Shown here piece by piece: positions 7,651-17,000 of a stretch of DNA of 42,758 bases. This DNA is from a virus. Positions within the stretch are counted from its first letter, which is position 1. Each line of letters opens with the position of its first letter. Below the pieces are notes generated by a model. It was not told the DNA's origin, made no database searches, and saw nothing but the letters and a program-made list of their open reading frames with translations. Position numbers and translations under genes: made by a program. Location of the stretch: IMG/VR virus record IMGVR_UViG_3300005337_000029, positions 1-42,758 of that record. The stretch is one strand, 5' to 3'.

Positions 7651-9693
7651 ATGACTTCGACCTTGGTGGAACCCGATTTCAGTGGATACGCCACGAAGTT
7701 CGGTATCCGATGCACGGACGGGCGAACCATCACGCCCGCGGCTTTCCAGCACATGGACGGCCAGCAGATTCCTCTGGTATGGCAGCATCAGCACAACAGT
7801 CCAGAGAACGTCCTGGGGCACGCCGTGCTGAAGCATCGGGATGACGGAACGTACGCATCCGGCTTCTTGAACGACACGCCGGCGGGGCAGGCCACCAAGG
7901 CTCTGCTGCTGCACAAGGATGTCGATTCGCTGTCCATCTACGCGAACCAGCTCGTCGAGAAGAATAACATGGTTCTTCACGGCCAGCTGATTGAGGTCAG
8001 CGTGGTCATGAAGGGCGCCAATTCCGGCGCCAAGATCGATCACGTTCGCATCGCGCACAGCGATGGCGGCATCGAGGAACTCGACGACGAAGCCATCATC
8101 CATTCCGGCGTTCCCATCGAGATCAAGCTGGAACACGCCAGCGGCGGTCCGACATACCAGGAGGTCTTCGACTCCCTGAACGACCAGCAGCAACAGTTGG
8201 TCGAATTCATGGTCGCACAGGCTCTCCAGGATCAGACCGCGAAGCACTCCGCCGACGACAAGCACGCCGCGACGGAGGACGACGGCAAGAAGTCCGACGA
8301 GGACGCAAAGGACGCAAAGGACGAGAAGACCGAGGACAAGGATTCGGTCGTCGAGCACAGTGACAAGGACGGGAAGATGACGCGCAACGTCTTCGAGCAG
8401 AACCAGCAGAACGCCGGGGGCGGCGTCCAGAATGGCGGAACTCTCCGTCACAGCCTGACGGGCGAGCAGCTCGACAACCTGAAGCACAGTGTCTTCGCTG
8501 ACCTCAAGCGCGGCGGCACGTTCAAGGACGCGGTTCTCGCGCACGCGGGCGAGTACGGCATCACCAACATCGAGGTGCTGTTCCCGGACGCGCAGACGGT
8601 CGACAACAAGCCCGAGTGGATCACTCGGCGCATGGAATGGGTGGACACCGTCATCGGTGCCACCAACAAGCTGCCGTTCTCACGTATCAAGTCCATGCAC
8701 GCCGACCTGACGCAGGACGAGGCCCGCGCCAAGGGCTACATCAAGACCCGGATGAAGAAGGAGCAGTTCTTCGCGATCACGTCGCGAACGACCACTCCGA
8801 AGACCATCTACAAGAAGCAGAAGCTCGACCGCGACGACATCGTCGACATCACCGACTTCGATGTCGTCGCGTGGATCTGGTCCGAGATGCGGTTCATGCT
8901 CCGCGAGGAGATCGCCCGGGCCATCCTCATCGGCGACGGTCGGGAGGTGGACGACGACGACAAGATCGACGAGACCGCCGTTCGCCCGATCGCGTTCGAC
9001 GATACGTTCTACACGGACGTCATCAACGTTCCCGCGAACGTCAGCGGTCAGGACATGGTGGACTCTGTCCTCCGCGCTCGCCAGTACTACAAGGGCACCG
9101 GCCCGACGGCCTACATGACCACAGCGGTCATGATGGACATGCTGCTCGATCGGAACAGCATCGGGGAGCGGATCTACAGGACCAAGCAGGAGCTGGCCAG
9201 CGCGTTGGCGGTGCAGGACATCGTCGAGGTTCCGGTCATGGAGAACGCTTCCCGCGACGGCGCCGAGATCCAGATGGTCATCGTCAACCTCGGTGACTAC
9301 TCGGTCGGTTCGACCCGCGGTGGCGAGATCACCACGTTCGACGACTTCGACATCGACTACAACCAGTACAAATACCTCATCGAGGGCCGCATGTCCGGCG
9401 CCCTGACCAAGGCCAAGACCGCGCAGGTTGTCACTCGCGGCTCCGGCACCCAGGCGATTCCTACCGTCCCGACCTTCAATGACAGCACCGGTGTCATCAC
9501 CATCCCGACCGTCACCGGTGTCACCTACAAGACCCAGGTCGCCGGTCCGCTCGGCGCCGCGGGGACCACGCTGGCCGCGGGTGCCCAGACCGCACTGACG
9601 ACCGGGCAGTCGCAGGCGATCATGGCCGTCCCGAACACTGGCTACTACTTCCCGCACAACACCGACGCCGACTGGACCTTCACCAAGTCGTAA
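7651..9693 (+). CDS. Prohead protease-scaffold-major capsid fusion
   Basis: This 680-residue polyprotein joins functions that are usually separate. Residues 1-130 match S78 prohead proteases: LVWQHQH (His46), a serine in VDSLSIYAN (probably Ser95) and LIEVSVV around Glu115. Residues about 190-242 are a highly charged, low-complexity segment (repeated DAKDAKDEKTEDKD-type sequence) like a scaffold/delta domain. The HK97-fold major capsid part runs from about 243 to 600. Residues about 607-680 form an extra beta domain (PTFNDSTGVITIPTVTGVTY) shared with the major tail protein. An internal in-frame ATG at 8377 (residue 243) could start a separate capsid chain; otherwise self-cleavage would release it. 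Confidence 0.88.
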   Translation: MTSTLVEPDFSGYATKFGIRCTDGRTITPAAFQHMDGQQIPLVWQHQHNSPENVLGHAVLKHRDDGTYASGFLNDTPAGQATKALLLHKDVDSLSIYANQLVEKNNMVLHGQLIEVSVVMKGANSGAKIDHVRIAHSDGGIEELDDEAIIHSGVPIEIKLEHASGGPTYQEVFDSLNDQQQQLVEFMVAQALQDQTAKHSADDKHAATEDDGKKSDEDAKDAKDEKTEDKDSVVEHSDKDGKMTRNVFEQNQQNAGGGVQNGGTLRHSLTGEQLDNLKHSVFADLKRGGTFKDAVLAHAGEYGITNIEVLFPDAQTVDNKPEWITRRMEWVDTVIGATNKLPFSRIKSMHADLTQDEARAKGYIKTRMKKEQFFAITSRTTTPKTIYKKQKLDRDDIVDITDFDVVAWIWSEMRFMLREEIARAILIGDGREVDDDDKIDETAVRPIAFDDTFYTDVINVPANVSGQDMVDSVLRARQYYKGTGPTAYMTTAVMMDMLLDRNSIGERIYRTKQELASALAVQDIVEVPVMENASRDGAEIQMVIVNLGDYSVGSTRGGEITTFDDFDIDYNQYKYLIEGRMSGALTKAKTAQVVTRGSGTQAIPTVPTFNDSTGVITIPTVTGVTYKTQVAGPLGAAGTTLAAGAQTALTTGQSQAIMAVPNTGYYFPHNTDADWTFTKS

Positions 9694-9705
9694 TGGAGGT
9701 TCCGA

Positions 9706-10041
9706 ATGGCACGGTTCTTCGGGAAGGTCGGATTCGGTCAAACACAGGACCAGGGAGCCGGCGTTCATGCCGAAGTCGTTCAGCACCGCGAGTACTACGG
9801 CGACGTACTGCATAACTCCCGAATGACGGAGAACACACAGAAGGTCAATCCAGACTTGTCTGTGTCCAACGTCATTTCCATCGTGTCTGATTCGTACGCC
9901 AACGAGAATTTCTCTGCCATTCGGTACGTGGAATGGGGCGCGGTGCTCTGGAAGGTCGACAATGTCGAAACTCAGAGCCCTCGCCTCCTTCTGAGGTTGG
10001 GAGGTAAATACAATGGCCCCACGGGAACAGCTGCAGTCTAA
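9706..10041 (+). CDS. Head closure protein
   Basis: This 111-residue protein starts MARFFGKVGFG and contains HREYYGDVLHNSR, ISIVSDSYANENFSAIRYVEWGAVLWKV and a terminal LLLRLGGKYNG. I recall the same layout in a conserved neck family of Firmicutes siphophages encoded directly after the capsid gene and before the tail terminator. It probably closes the head after packaging and joins it to the tail. It overlaps the next gene by 29 bases. Assignment is by family recall and position. Confidence 0.65.
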   Translation: MARFFGKVGFGQTQDQGAGVHAEVVQHREYYGDVLHNSRMTENTQKVNPDLSVSNVISIVSDSYANENFSAIRYVEWGAVLWKVDNVETQSPRLLLRLGGKYNGPTGTAAV

Positions 10042-10318
10042 GCTGGAAACCATCATGGGAAACACCAATGTGTACTTCCAACCTCCCGAGAATGTGCAGA
10101 TGGCATACCCCGCAATCGTCTACGAGCGCGCTCGGGCGTATGCTGAATATGCGGATAATATTCCGTGGTGTATCACCAAACAATATCAGCTGACTTACAT
10201 CAGCCGAACTCCGGATGATCCAGCGTTCGATGCACTCGCGGCACTCCCAATGTGCACGCATGAACGGTTCTTCGCCGCTGACGACTTGAACCACGACGTG
10301 TTCAACATCTATTTTTGA
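10013..10318 (+). CDS. Tail terminator protein
   Basis: This 101-residue protein contains NVYFQPPENVQMAYPAIVYERARA near the N-terminus, a central strand YQLTYISRTPDD, and CTHERFFAADDLNHDVFNIYF at the end. This alternating pattern is typical of the small tail-completion proteins that cap the tail tube at the head end. The start is internal to the head-closure gene, with AGGTTGGGAGG upstream. The major tail gene follows 15 bases later, as is usual. Function is by family and gene order. Confidence 0.65.
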   Translation: MAPREQLQSKLETIMGNTNVYFQPPENVQMAYPAIVYERARAYAEYADNIPWCITKQYQLTYISRTPDDPAFDALAALPMCTHERFFAADDLNHDVFNIYF

Positions 10319-10333
10319 GAGGATGTACCACGC

Positions 10334-11221
10334 ATGACTAAGCTCTCGTGGGACGACAGCGGTCAGCACACGTACGAGACCGGCGTGTCGCAGGGTGTGC
10401 TGTACCAGATCGACGAGACCGGAGCATACACGGACGGCGTGTGCTGGAATGGTCTCACCACGGTTACGGAGAAGCCGGCCGGCGCCGACTCCACCAAGCA
10501 GTACGCGGACAACATCGTCTACCTGAACATGATCGCGGCCGAAACCTTCGGTGGCACGATCGAGGCCTTCACGTACCCGATCGAGTTCGAGCAGAATGAC
10601 GGAACGGCGTCGCCGGTTGCCGGCGTCACTGTGGGGCAGCAGCGTCGAAAGCCGTTCGGTTTCTGCTTCAAGTCGCTGAAGGGAAACGACACCGAGGGCA
10701 ACTCGTACGGCTACAAGCTCCACTTGATCTGGAATGCTCTCGCGGCGCCCTCCGAGAAGGCGTACGCCACGGTCAACGACTCCCCGGAACCCATCGGCTT
10801 CTCGTGGGATGTCTCGACCACTCCGGTTGCTGTCGGTACCGTGCTGGGTGTGGACTACGCGCCGACGTCGCAGATGACCATCGACAGCACCAAGGCGGAT
10901 CCGACCAAGCTGGCCACACTCGAGGGCTATTTGTACGGAACGGTCTCGGACGACCCGACGCTGCCGTCCCCGGCAGCGGTCATCACGATCATGGCCTCGA
11001 CGCTGACCACAGCCACTCCGGCCGCCCCGACGTACAGCTCGTCGACGGATCTCATCACGATCCCGAGCACGACCGGCGTTCTGTACTACATCGATGGTGT
11101 GCTCGTGCCCGCTGGCGACTTCGGACCGATCACTTCGGACAAGCTCGTGAAGGCGAAGCCCGCGATCGGCTACAAGTTCTCGGCCGAGCAGCAGACTCAG
11201 TGGGGGATCATCTTCTCCTGA
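10334..11221 (+). CDS. Major tail tube protein with extra C-terminal domain
   Basis: This 295-residue protein forms the tail tube. Residues 1-215 share a pattern with the gene at 11776: LSWDDSGQHTYETGVSQGVLY, EAFTYPIEFEQNDGT, GQQRRKPFGFCF, GYKLHLIWNALAAPSEKAY, TLEGYLYGT. Residues about 228-295 are an added Ig-like beta domain (PAAPTYSSSTDLITIP, GVLYYIDGVLVPAGDF), similar to the C-terminus of the capsid protein. It probably projects from the tube surface. A good AAAGGAG is not seen, but GAGAGGATG precedes the ATG. Confidence 0.88.
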   Translation: MTKLSWDDSGQHTYETGVSQGVLYQIDETGAYTDGVCWNGLTTVTEKPAGADSTKQYADNIVYLNMIAAETFGGTIEAFTYPIEFEQNDGTASPVAGVTVGQQRRKPFGFCFKSLKGNDTEGNSYGYKLHLIWNALAAPSEKAYATVNDSPEPIGFSWDVSTTPVAVGTVLGVDYAPTSQMTIDSTKADPTKLATLEGYLYGTVSDDPTLPSPAAVITIMASTLTTATPAAPTYSSSTDLITIPSTTGVLYYIDGVLVPAGDFGPITSDKLVKAKPAIGYKFSAEQQTQWGIIFS

Positions 11222-11238
11222 TCGAAAGGAGCTGAGGA

Positions 11239-11766
11239 ATGCTCGAGATTGACGTCGAGACTGAGGAATCATTCGACGAAAACACGAACAAATTCGTCGT
11301 CAAGTCCTACAGAGTCAAGCTCGAGCATTCCTTGGTCTCCGCGTCAAAATGGGAGTCGTTGTGGAAGGAAGCTTTCCTTGGCAAGAAGGACAAGACTCTC
11401 AATCAGACGATCTCCTACGTCCAATGCATGATTCAGAACGATGAAATGCCTCCGGAGGTTTTCCTGAAACTCATTCAACATCATTTGGATGAGATCAAGG
11501 ATTACGTGAGCGATGAAATGACAGCCACACATCTTCGGAACGATCCAAATTCCTCAAGCACTGGGGAACTGATCACGACAGAGTTGATCTACTACTGGAT
11601 GATTTCGTTGAGCATCCCTGTCGAGTTTGAGAAGTGGCATCTGAACAGATTGATTACGCTGATCAGAGTCGTCAATCTCAAGAACACCCCGCCGAAGAAG
11701 ATGACGGCACAAGAACGTCGGGCACTGAACAGAAGTCGTCTGCAGCAACACGGGACCAGAGGGTAG
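11239..11766 (+). CDS. Tail assembly chaperone
   Basis: This 175-residue protein is highly charged and helical, with SYRVKLEHSLVSASKWESLWKEAFLGKKDKT and IYYWMISLSIPVEFEKWHLNRLITLIRVVNLKNTPPKKM. It resembles Gram-positive siphophage tail assembly chaperones, which keep the tape measure soluble. It lies between two tail-tube genes and well before the tape measure. I do not see a slippery site or a long second open frame at its end, so the usual programmed frameshift is not supported here. The start follows GAAAGGAGC. Confidence 0.65.
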   Translation: MLEIDVETEESFDENTNKFVVKSYRVKLEHSLVSASKWESLWKEAFLGKKDKTLNQTISYVQCMIQNDEMPPEVFLKLIQHHLDEIKDYVSDEMTATHLRNDPNSSSTGELITTELIYYWMISLSIPVEFEKWHLNRLITLIRVVNLKNTPPKKMTAQERRALNRSRLQQHGTRG

Positions 11767-11775
11767 GGAGGTGCG

Positions 11776-12525
11776 ATGACGAGATTGGACTGGGCTCTGA
11801 CTGGGGAACGATACTATGAAGCGGGAATTGACCGTGGGGTATTGTTTCTGGACGGAAGTCCTGGGGTCGCCTGGATCGGTTTGGTGAATTTCAACCAAAC
11901 TCATACCGGCGGAGAGTCCTCGCCGAGGTATCTCGACGGAATCAAGATCAGCAACCGTTCATCTCCCGAAGAACTTGAAGGCACCCTCGAAGCGTTCACG
12001 TATCCCACGGAATTTGAACGTTGCGACGGAACCTACAGGACTGAAAACGGACTGCGGATAACGCAGCAACGTCGGAAGTCTTTCAGTATGGTCTTCCGAT
12101 CGAAGGTGGGCAACGAGGTTTCTGGGTTGGAGCGAGCATACAAGCTCCACATCCTGTATAACCTTCTCGCTGAACCGTCTGATCGCGGATACAAAACACT
12201 GAAAGATCAGAACGACCCGATTTCGTTCAGTTGGAAGGTGACGTCCCGTGCTGTGGCAGTGGAAGGTTTTCGTCCGGCGGCTCACTACATCGTCGATTCT
12301 CGAGATATCCCGCCGCCACTTTTGGCGAGCCTGGAGGATCTCCTCTACGGCACCGATACGACAGCCCCGTCGTTGCCGACCCCGGGGGAGTTGTTCTTCC
12401 TGTTCGATTCGTATCTCGACTCCGTGTATGACGCAGGCTCGCCGTACACGCCAGTCTTCGTGACTTATGACGCGGGCGACACTACCACAACAGTCGCCTC
12501 TACCATTGATGGAGGTGCTCTGTAA
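11776..12525 (+). CDS. Second tail-tube protein paralogue
   Basis: This 249-residue protein follows the same plan as the major tail protein at 10334: LDWALTGERYYEAGIDRGVLF, TLEAFTYPTEFERCDGTY, QQRRKSFSMVF, AYKLHILYNLLAEPSDRGY, SLEDLLYGT. It lacks the C-terminal Ig-like domain and instead ends in a short Asp/Thr-rich tail. It may form a specialised ring at one tube end, or a minor tube component. Its stop shares one base with the fibre start (TAATG). The paralogy is visible directly; the division of labour is inferred. Confidence 0.75.
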   Translation: MTRLDWALTGERYYEAGIDRGVLFLDGSPGVAWIGLVNFNQTHTGGESSPRYLDGIKISNRSSPEELEGTLEAFTYPTEFERCDGTYRTENGLRITQQRRKSFSMVFRSKVGNEVSGLERAYKLHILYNLLAEPSDRGYKTLKDQNDPISFSWKVTSRAVAVEGFRPAAHYIVDSRDIPPPLLASLEDLLYGTDTTAPSLPTPGELFFLFDSYLDSVYDAGSPYTPVFVTYDAGDTTTTVASTIDGGAL

Positions 12526-13676
12526 TGGCAGACGGCACGCGGATGCTTCAGCGAAGGGGCACCGAAGCTGAGTGGACTACGTCGGATTATGTCTTGGCCG
12601 ATGGTGAGATCGGTTTGTCCACGGATACAAACACGATCAAGATTGGTAATGGTGTTACGCACTGGACCGATCTTCCGATTCTGTTCGAAGGTGAGTTTCT
12701 CCCGCTACACGGCAAGGCGGATGATTCGTCGTTGCTGAATGGTGTTGATGGTACTAACTACATCACGACTTACAACGGAGACACGGCTGCGACGGCCGAT
12801 AAATTTGTCATTCGCACGGGAACAGGCACTGCGAAGGCTGCTGCCGCGGCTGCGTCTGATGATCTGGTTCAGTTGGCACAGTTGCAAACTGCTGCTCTTC
12901 TTCTGTCGCCCCGAACAGTCACCGCCGCGGCAACGTTGGCTCTGACGGATCAGAACGGCATGGTGTTTGTCAACCATTCGTCGTTGACTGCCCAGGTTCA
13001 GATCACGGTTCCCCCGAATTCTGGAACCGGAAGTGTCGCATTTCCGATCGGTGCCAAAATCGAAGTGATCGCCATAGGCGCCGGTGGTGTGAAAATCGTC
13101 CCGGGCAGTGGCGTTACTGTCAGTGGTACGACAAACGGATATCCGAATTACGGTGGTGTTCGTCTGATCAAGACGGGTACCAATACGTGGATTGGTATCG
13201 GTTTGAACGCGCACAAGCGCACTCCCAAAATTCGCGTCACAAACAACGGCACCGGATCATATTCGGCGGGATCTTTCTATACCGTGATTCCCTGGGCTGC
13301 TGTAGATAGCACCGTGGACTTCTACAACCCGGACAACGAGTGGTTTAGCATCCCGGGTACGGGATTGCCTACCGCTCGGCGCATTATCGTTAATAAAGAC
13401 GGCGAATACTTGGTCACGTGCAACTTCCTGTGTTCGAACGCTTCCATTGGGTCGCTTGTCATCACGAAGATGGTCTCAGACGCCACACTGACTGGCGGTC
13501 GTCTTTTGTGTAACGTCTCGACGCACAGCAACAATCAGGCAACGGTTCGGGTTCGCTTCGCTGCAGGAGAATCTGTTGGCGCGGCTTACCAGGCTCCATC
13601 AGGAGGAGCTACGGACATCGCCGACGGAACGTCTGACAACCGATGCGACTTCACGATCACGCGCCTGAGTGACTAA
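12525..13676 (+). CDS. Tail fibre with C1q-like end
   Basis: This 383-residue protein starts with the fibre module also present at 2450 (MLQRRGTEAEW, ADGEIGLSTDT, IKIGNGVTHWTDLP). An Ala/Thr-rich region follows to about residue 130. A beta-rich middle contains VTISGTTNGYPNYGG-like strands (NGYPNYGGVRLIKTGTNTW). The C-terminal 140 residues (IRVTNNGTGSYSAGS to FTITRLSD) have the strand pattern of a C1q/TNF-like trimeric jelly roll. It is probably a host-binding fibre. It sits between tail-tube and gp10-like genes rather than with the other fibres. Confidence 0.7.
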   Translation: MADGTRMLQRRGTEAEWTTSDYVLADGEIGLSTDTNTIKIGNGVTHWTDLPILFEGEFLPLHGKADDSSLLNGVDGTNYITTYNGDTAATADKFVIRTGTGTAKAAAAAASDDLVQLAQLQTAALLLSPRTVTAAATLALTDQNGMVFVNHSSLTAQVQITVPPNSGTGSVAFPIGAKIEVIAIGAGGVKIVPGSGVTVSGTTNGYPNYGGVRLIKTGTNTWIGIGLNAHKRTPKIRVTNNGTGSYSAGSFYTVIPWAAVDSTVDFYNPDNEWFSIPGTGLPTARRIIVNKDGEYLVTCNFLCSNASIGSLVITKMVSDATLTGGRLLCNVSTHSNNQATVRVRFAAGESVGAAYQAPSGGATDIADGTSDNRCDFTITRLSD

Positions 13677-13685
13677 GGAGGGCAG

Positions 13686-14063
13686 ATGTTCTCCTTTTCA
13701 TCGCAGGGTGATTTCAGCAAGACCTTGAAGGCTCTTGCTGCCATGAAAAACTTGAAAATCGGTCAGATCTGTGAAGCGCAAGCACAAAAAGGCGTCGCTG
13801 CTTTGACGGCAGCAACTCCCGCGGATACTGGTCTAGCAGGTAATTCGTGGGGCTACACAATCGTACAGTCCAAGGGTTCAGTCATGATCGGCTGGACGAA
13901 CTCGGACGTTGAGAATGGCTTCCCAGTGGCGTTGATGATTCAATACGGCCACGGAACGGGAACTGGCGGTTATATTCAGGGGCGAGACTACATCAACCCC
14001 GCAATGAGACCCATATTTGATCAGATCGCAGAGACAGTATGGAAGGCGGTGACCTCTGCATGA
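13686..14063 (+). CDS. HK97 gp10-like tail/neck protein
   Basis: This 125-residue protein has a typical layout: FSFSSQGDFSKTLKALAAM at the N-terminus, KGVAALTAATPADTGLAGNSW, and a C-terminal ALMIQYGHGTGTGGYIQGRDYINPAMRP. The TPxDTG...SW segment and the GHGTGTGGY loop mark the HK97 gp10-like family, proteins of the head-tail interface or tail completion. It is coupled to the tape measure by an ATGA overlap. The start follows AAGGAGGGC. Confidence 0.75.
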   Translation: MFSFSSQGDFSKTLKALAAMKNLKIGQICEAQAQKGVAALTAATPADTGLAGNSWGYTIVQSKGSVMIGWTNSDVENGFPVALMIQYGHGTGTGGYIQGRDYINPAMRPIFDQIAETVWKAVTSA

Positions 14064-17000
14064 GTAACATCGAAGAACGCATTGTTCGTATGACTTTTGA
14101 CAATGCGGCATTCGGTAATGGTGTTAGCTCGACCATGTCACAGCTTCAGGCGCTCAACAAAGCATTGAAGTTGGATGGAGCCTCCCAAGGTCTCAGTGAG
14201 GTCAGCAACAGTCTGAACAAGTTCGACACCAGCAATGCACAGGGCATGGTCGGATCACTGACCGCAAAGTTCAGTGCGCTGCAGGTTGCTGCTATCACGG
14301 CGCTGTCGAACATCATCAACAAAGCCGTCGATGCCGGACTCAGCTTAGTGAAATCGCTCTCCATCGATCCGATCATGGAGGGTTTCGGAGAGTACGAGGA
14401 TCAACTGGGTTCTATCCAGACGATTCTCGCCAATACGGGCCTCAAGGGCGCCGACGGTCTTGCGAAAGTCAACGACGCTCTGAACAATCTGAACCATTAC
14501 TCGGATCAGACGATTTACAATTTCCAGCAAATGACGCAGAACATCGGCACCTTCACGGCTGCCGGCGTCAGTCTGGACACAGCCACACAGGCAATTAAGG
14601 GCATTGCGAACCTGGCGGCAATCTCAGGTTCCAACGCTCAGCAAGCATCTACGGCAATGTATCAACTTTCGCAAGCCCTTGCTGCCGGTAAGGTCACGCT
14701 GGAAGACTGGAACAGTGTCGTCAACGCGGGGATGGGCGGTAAGGTATTCCAGGATGCCTTGCTTCAGACCGCCCGAGTGCATGGGGTCGCGGTTGACTCC
14801 ATCATCAAGAAGGAAGGCTCTTTCCGCAACAGCCTTCAGAAGGGCTGGCTTACCGGTCAAATCTTGACCGAGACGCTCAGTAAATTCACCGGCGAGTTGA
14901 CTGATGATCAACTCAAGTCGATGGGTTATACCGAAGAGCAAATCAAGGGAATCCAGGAGATGGCCAAGACTGCGGTGGATGCTGCCACCAAGGTCAAAAC
15001 CATGTCGCAGTTGATGGACACCCTGCGGGAAGCGGTTGGGTCTGGATGGGCTCAAGCTTGGCAGATCGTCTTTGGTAACTTCGACGAGGCCAAGAGTCTA
15101 TTCACAGACGTCAACAACGTTCTGGGCGGAATGATCCAGAACTCGTTCACCGCTTTCAACGGGCTGCTCCAGGGCTGGAAAGACCTCGGCGGACGCCAAG
15201 CTGTTATTGACGGTATCGTCAACGGCTTCAATGCGTTGCAGGCGGTATTGAAGCCGATCAAGGATGCCTTCCGGGAGATCTTCCCGGCAACGACAGCCAA
15301 GGATCTCGTGGCGCTATCGACTGCGTTCCGAGACTTCATGGCGAAACTCAAAATAGGAGCCGATACAGCAAATAACCTCCGGAGGACTTTTGCCGGATTC
15401 TTTGCGATCTTGGGTATCGGCTGGGATCTGATCAAGGCCGGCGCCAAGTTCATCGGTGATCTCATCGGCCAGCTCACTGCTGGTTCCGGTGGATTCCTGA
15501 ACTTCACCGCTCGTGTCGGTGACTTCCTGGTTTCGCTGCGTCAAGCAATTCAGCAAGGCAATGCATTCGCCAGAATCTTCGGTGCATTCGAGAAGATTCT
15601 TGCTGTACCGATCGCGTTGTTCAAGGCACTCAGCAAAGTCATCGGCGAGCTGTTCAAGAATGCCGATCAGGGCGCCGGAGCAGTGGGCGGCGCTGTTAGC
15701 AAGATGTCTGAAGCTCTCACGCCTCTTCAGAAGATCGGTCAGAGCATTGCTGATGTTTGGCACAATCTCGAGGGAATCTTCGGTCGAGTTTCTGGGTGGA
15801 TCGCGAAGACGACCGATCAATTCATAACCTGGGCCAAGAACGTTGGATCGGCAATTTCTGGCGTCTTCAAGGGCGGTCTTGACTTCAGTGCCATCACCAG
15901 TGCTGTCGGAACGGGCTTGTTCGCCACACTTGTTCTGTCACTGCGGAAGTTCATCAAGAACATCGGCAATTACCTGAAAGACGGCGGTGGACTGTTCAAG
16001 AACATCTCCGAAGCCGTCGAAAGTCTGACCGGTGCTCTCAAGGGCATGCAGAATTCGTTGAATGCTGCGGCACTCCTGGGAATCGCACTGGCTGTCGGTG
16101 TTCTAACTCTCGCTCTGATCGGTCTGTCAAAGATTGACACGGCTGGTCTTGCTCGAGGTACCGCGGCAATCGCTACACTGTTCATTCAACTGGGTGCGGC
16201 GTTCAAGTTGTTCGACAAGATCACGACTTTGAGCTCCGCGGTCAAAATAGGAGTGCTTGCTGGAGGTTTGATCCTTCTTGGCGCTGCTATTGGCGTGTTC
16301 GCCCTGTCGGTCTCGGCTCTGGCAAAGATTCCTCTCTCAGGCCTCGTCAAGGGTTTGACTGCGGTGGGTGTTCTTCTAGGCGAGTTGATCTTGGTCAGCA
16401 AGCTCATGAGTGACGCCGCTCCCGGGATGATTCGTAGCGGTGCTGCGATGATTCTGCTGGCTGTCGGTGTTCGAATCCTCGTCGAATCAGTCCAGGCTTT
16501 GAGTGGTATGGATTGGGAAGCGCTCGCCAAGGGTTTGGCTGGCGTGGGTGTTCTTCTCGTGTCCTTGGCATTGTTCACCAAGTTTGCGGACGCAGACAAG
16601 GGTGGAATTCTCCAGGGTACAGGAATCATTCTTCTCGCCACCGGTCTGCGCATTCTTGCGGCTGCTGTGGGTGACTTCACGAAGTTCAACTGGGAAGAAC
16701 TCGCTCGCGGTATGGCCGGTGTGGCTGTAGGCCTCGGCTTGATTACCGCAGCGATGAATCTTCTTCCCCAAGGCGCCGTGTTCAAGGCAGCTGGTGTGGC
16801 GATTGTTTCTGCTTCATTGCAGTTGATTGCGCACGCTGTCAAATCGATGTCGGAATTGAATTGGGACCAGATCGCTCGGGGAATGACCGTCTTGGCGGGC
16901 TCATTGCTTGCGATCACCCTGGCATTGGCGTTGATCCCGGAAGGTTCGATTTTCAACGCCGCGGCAATTCTCGTTGTAGCGGCATCGCTGGAAATTCTGC

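Noticed and set aside
8276-8345. Short repeated GACGCAAAGGACG-type sequence in the capsid fusion
   Set aside because: It is explained by the Asp-Ala-Lys-rich scaffold-like low-complexity segment, not a mobile or regulatory repeat.
7174-8544. Minus-strand reading frame of 456 codons opposite portal and capsid-protease genes
   Set aside because: It is rich in Leu, Val, Arg and Asp with no motif, crosses two clear genes and lacks a ribosome-binding site.
8616-9296. Plus-strand frame rich in Arg, His, Gly and Asp within the capsid gene
   Set aside because: It is an out-of-frame translation of the capsid gene, with a low-complexity basic composition and no start signal.
8680-10068. Long minus-strand reading frame opposite the capsid gene (462 codons)
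   Set aside because: It mirrors the GC-rich third positions of the capsid frame, has an Arg/Val/Asp-rich composition without any domain, and would require an antisense gene over known genes.
11700-11800. Programmed frameshift in the tail chaperone region
   Set aside because: No slippery heptamer or extending second frame was seen at the end of the chaperone; the next frame is a tail-tube paralogue with its own ribosome-binding site.
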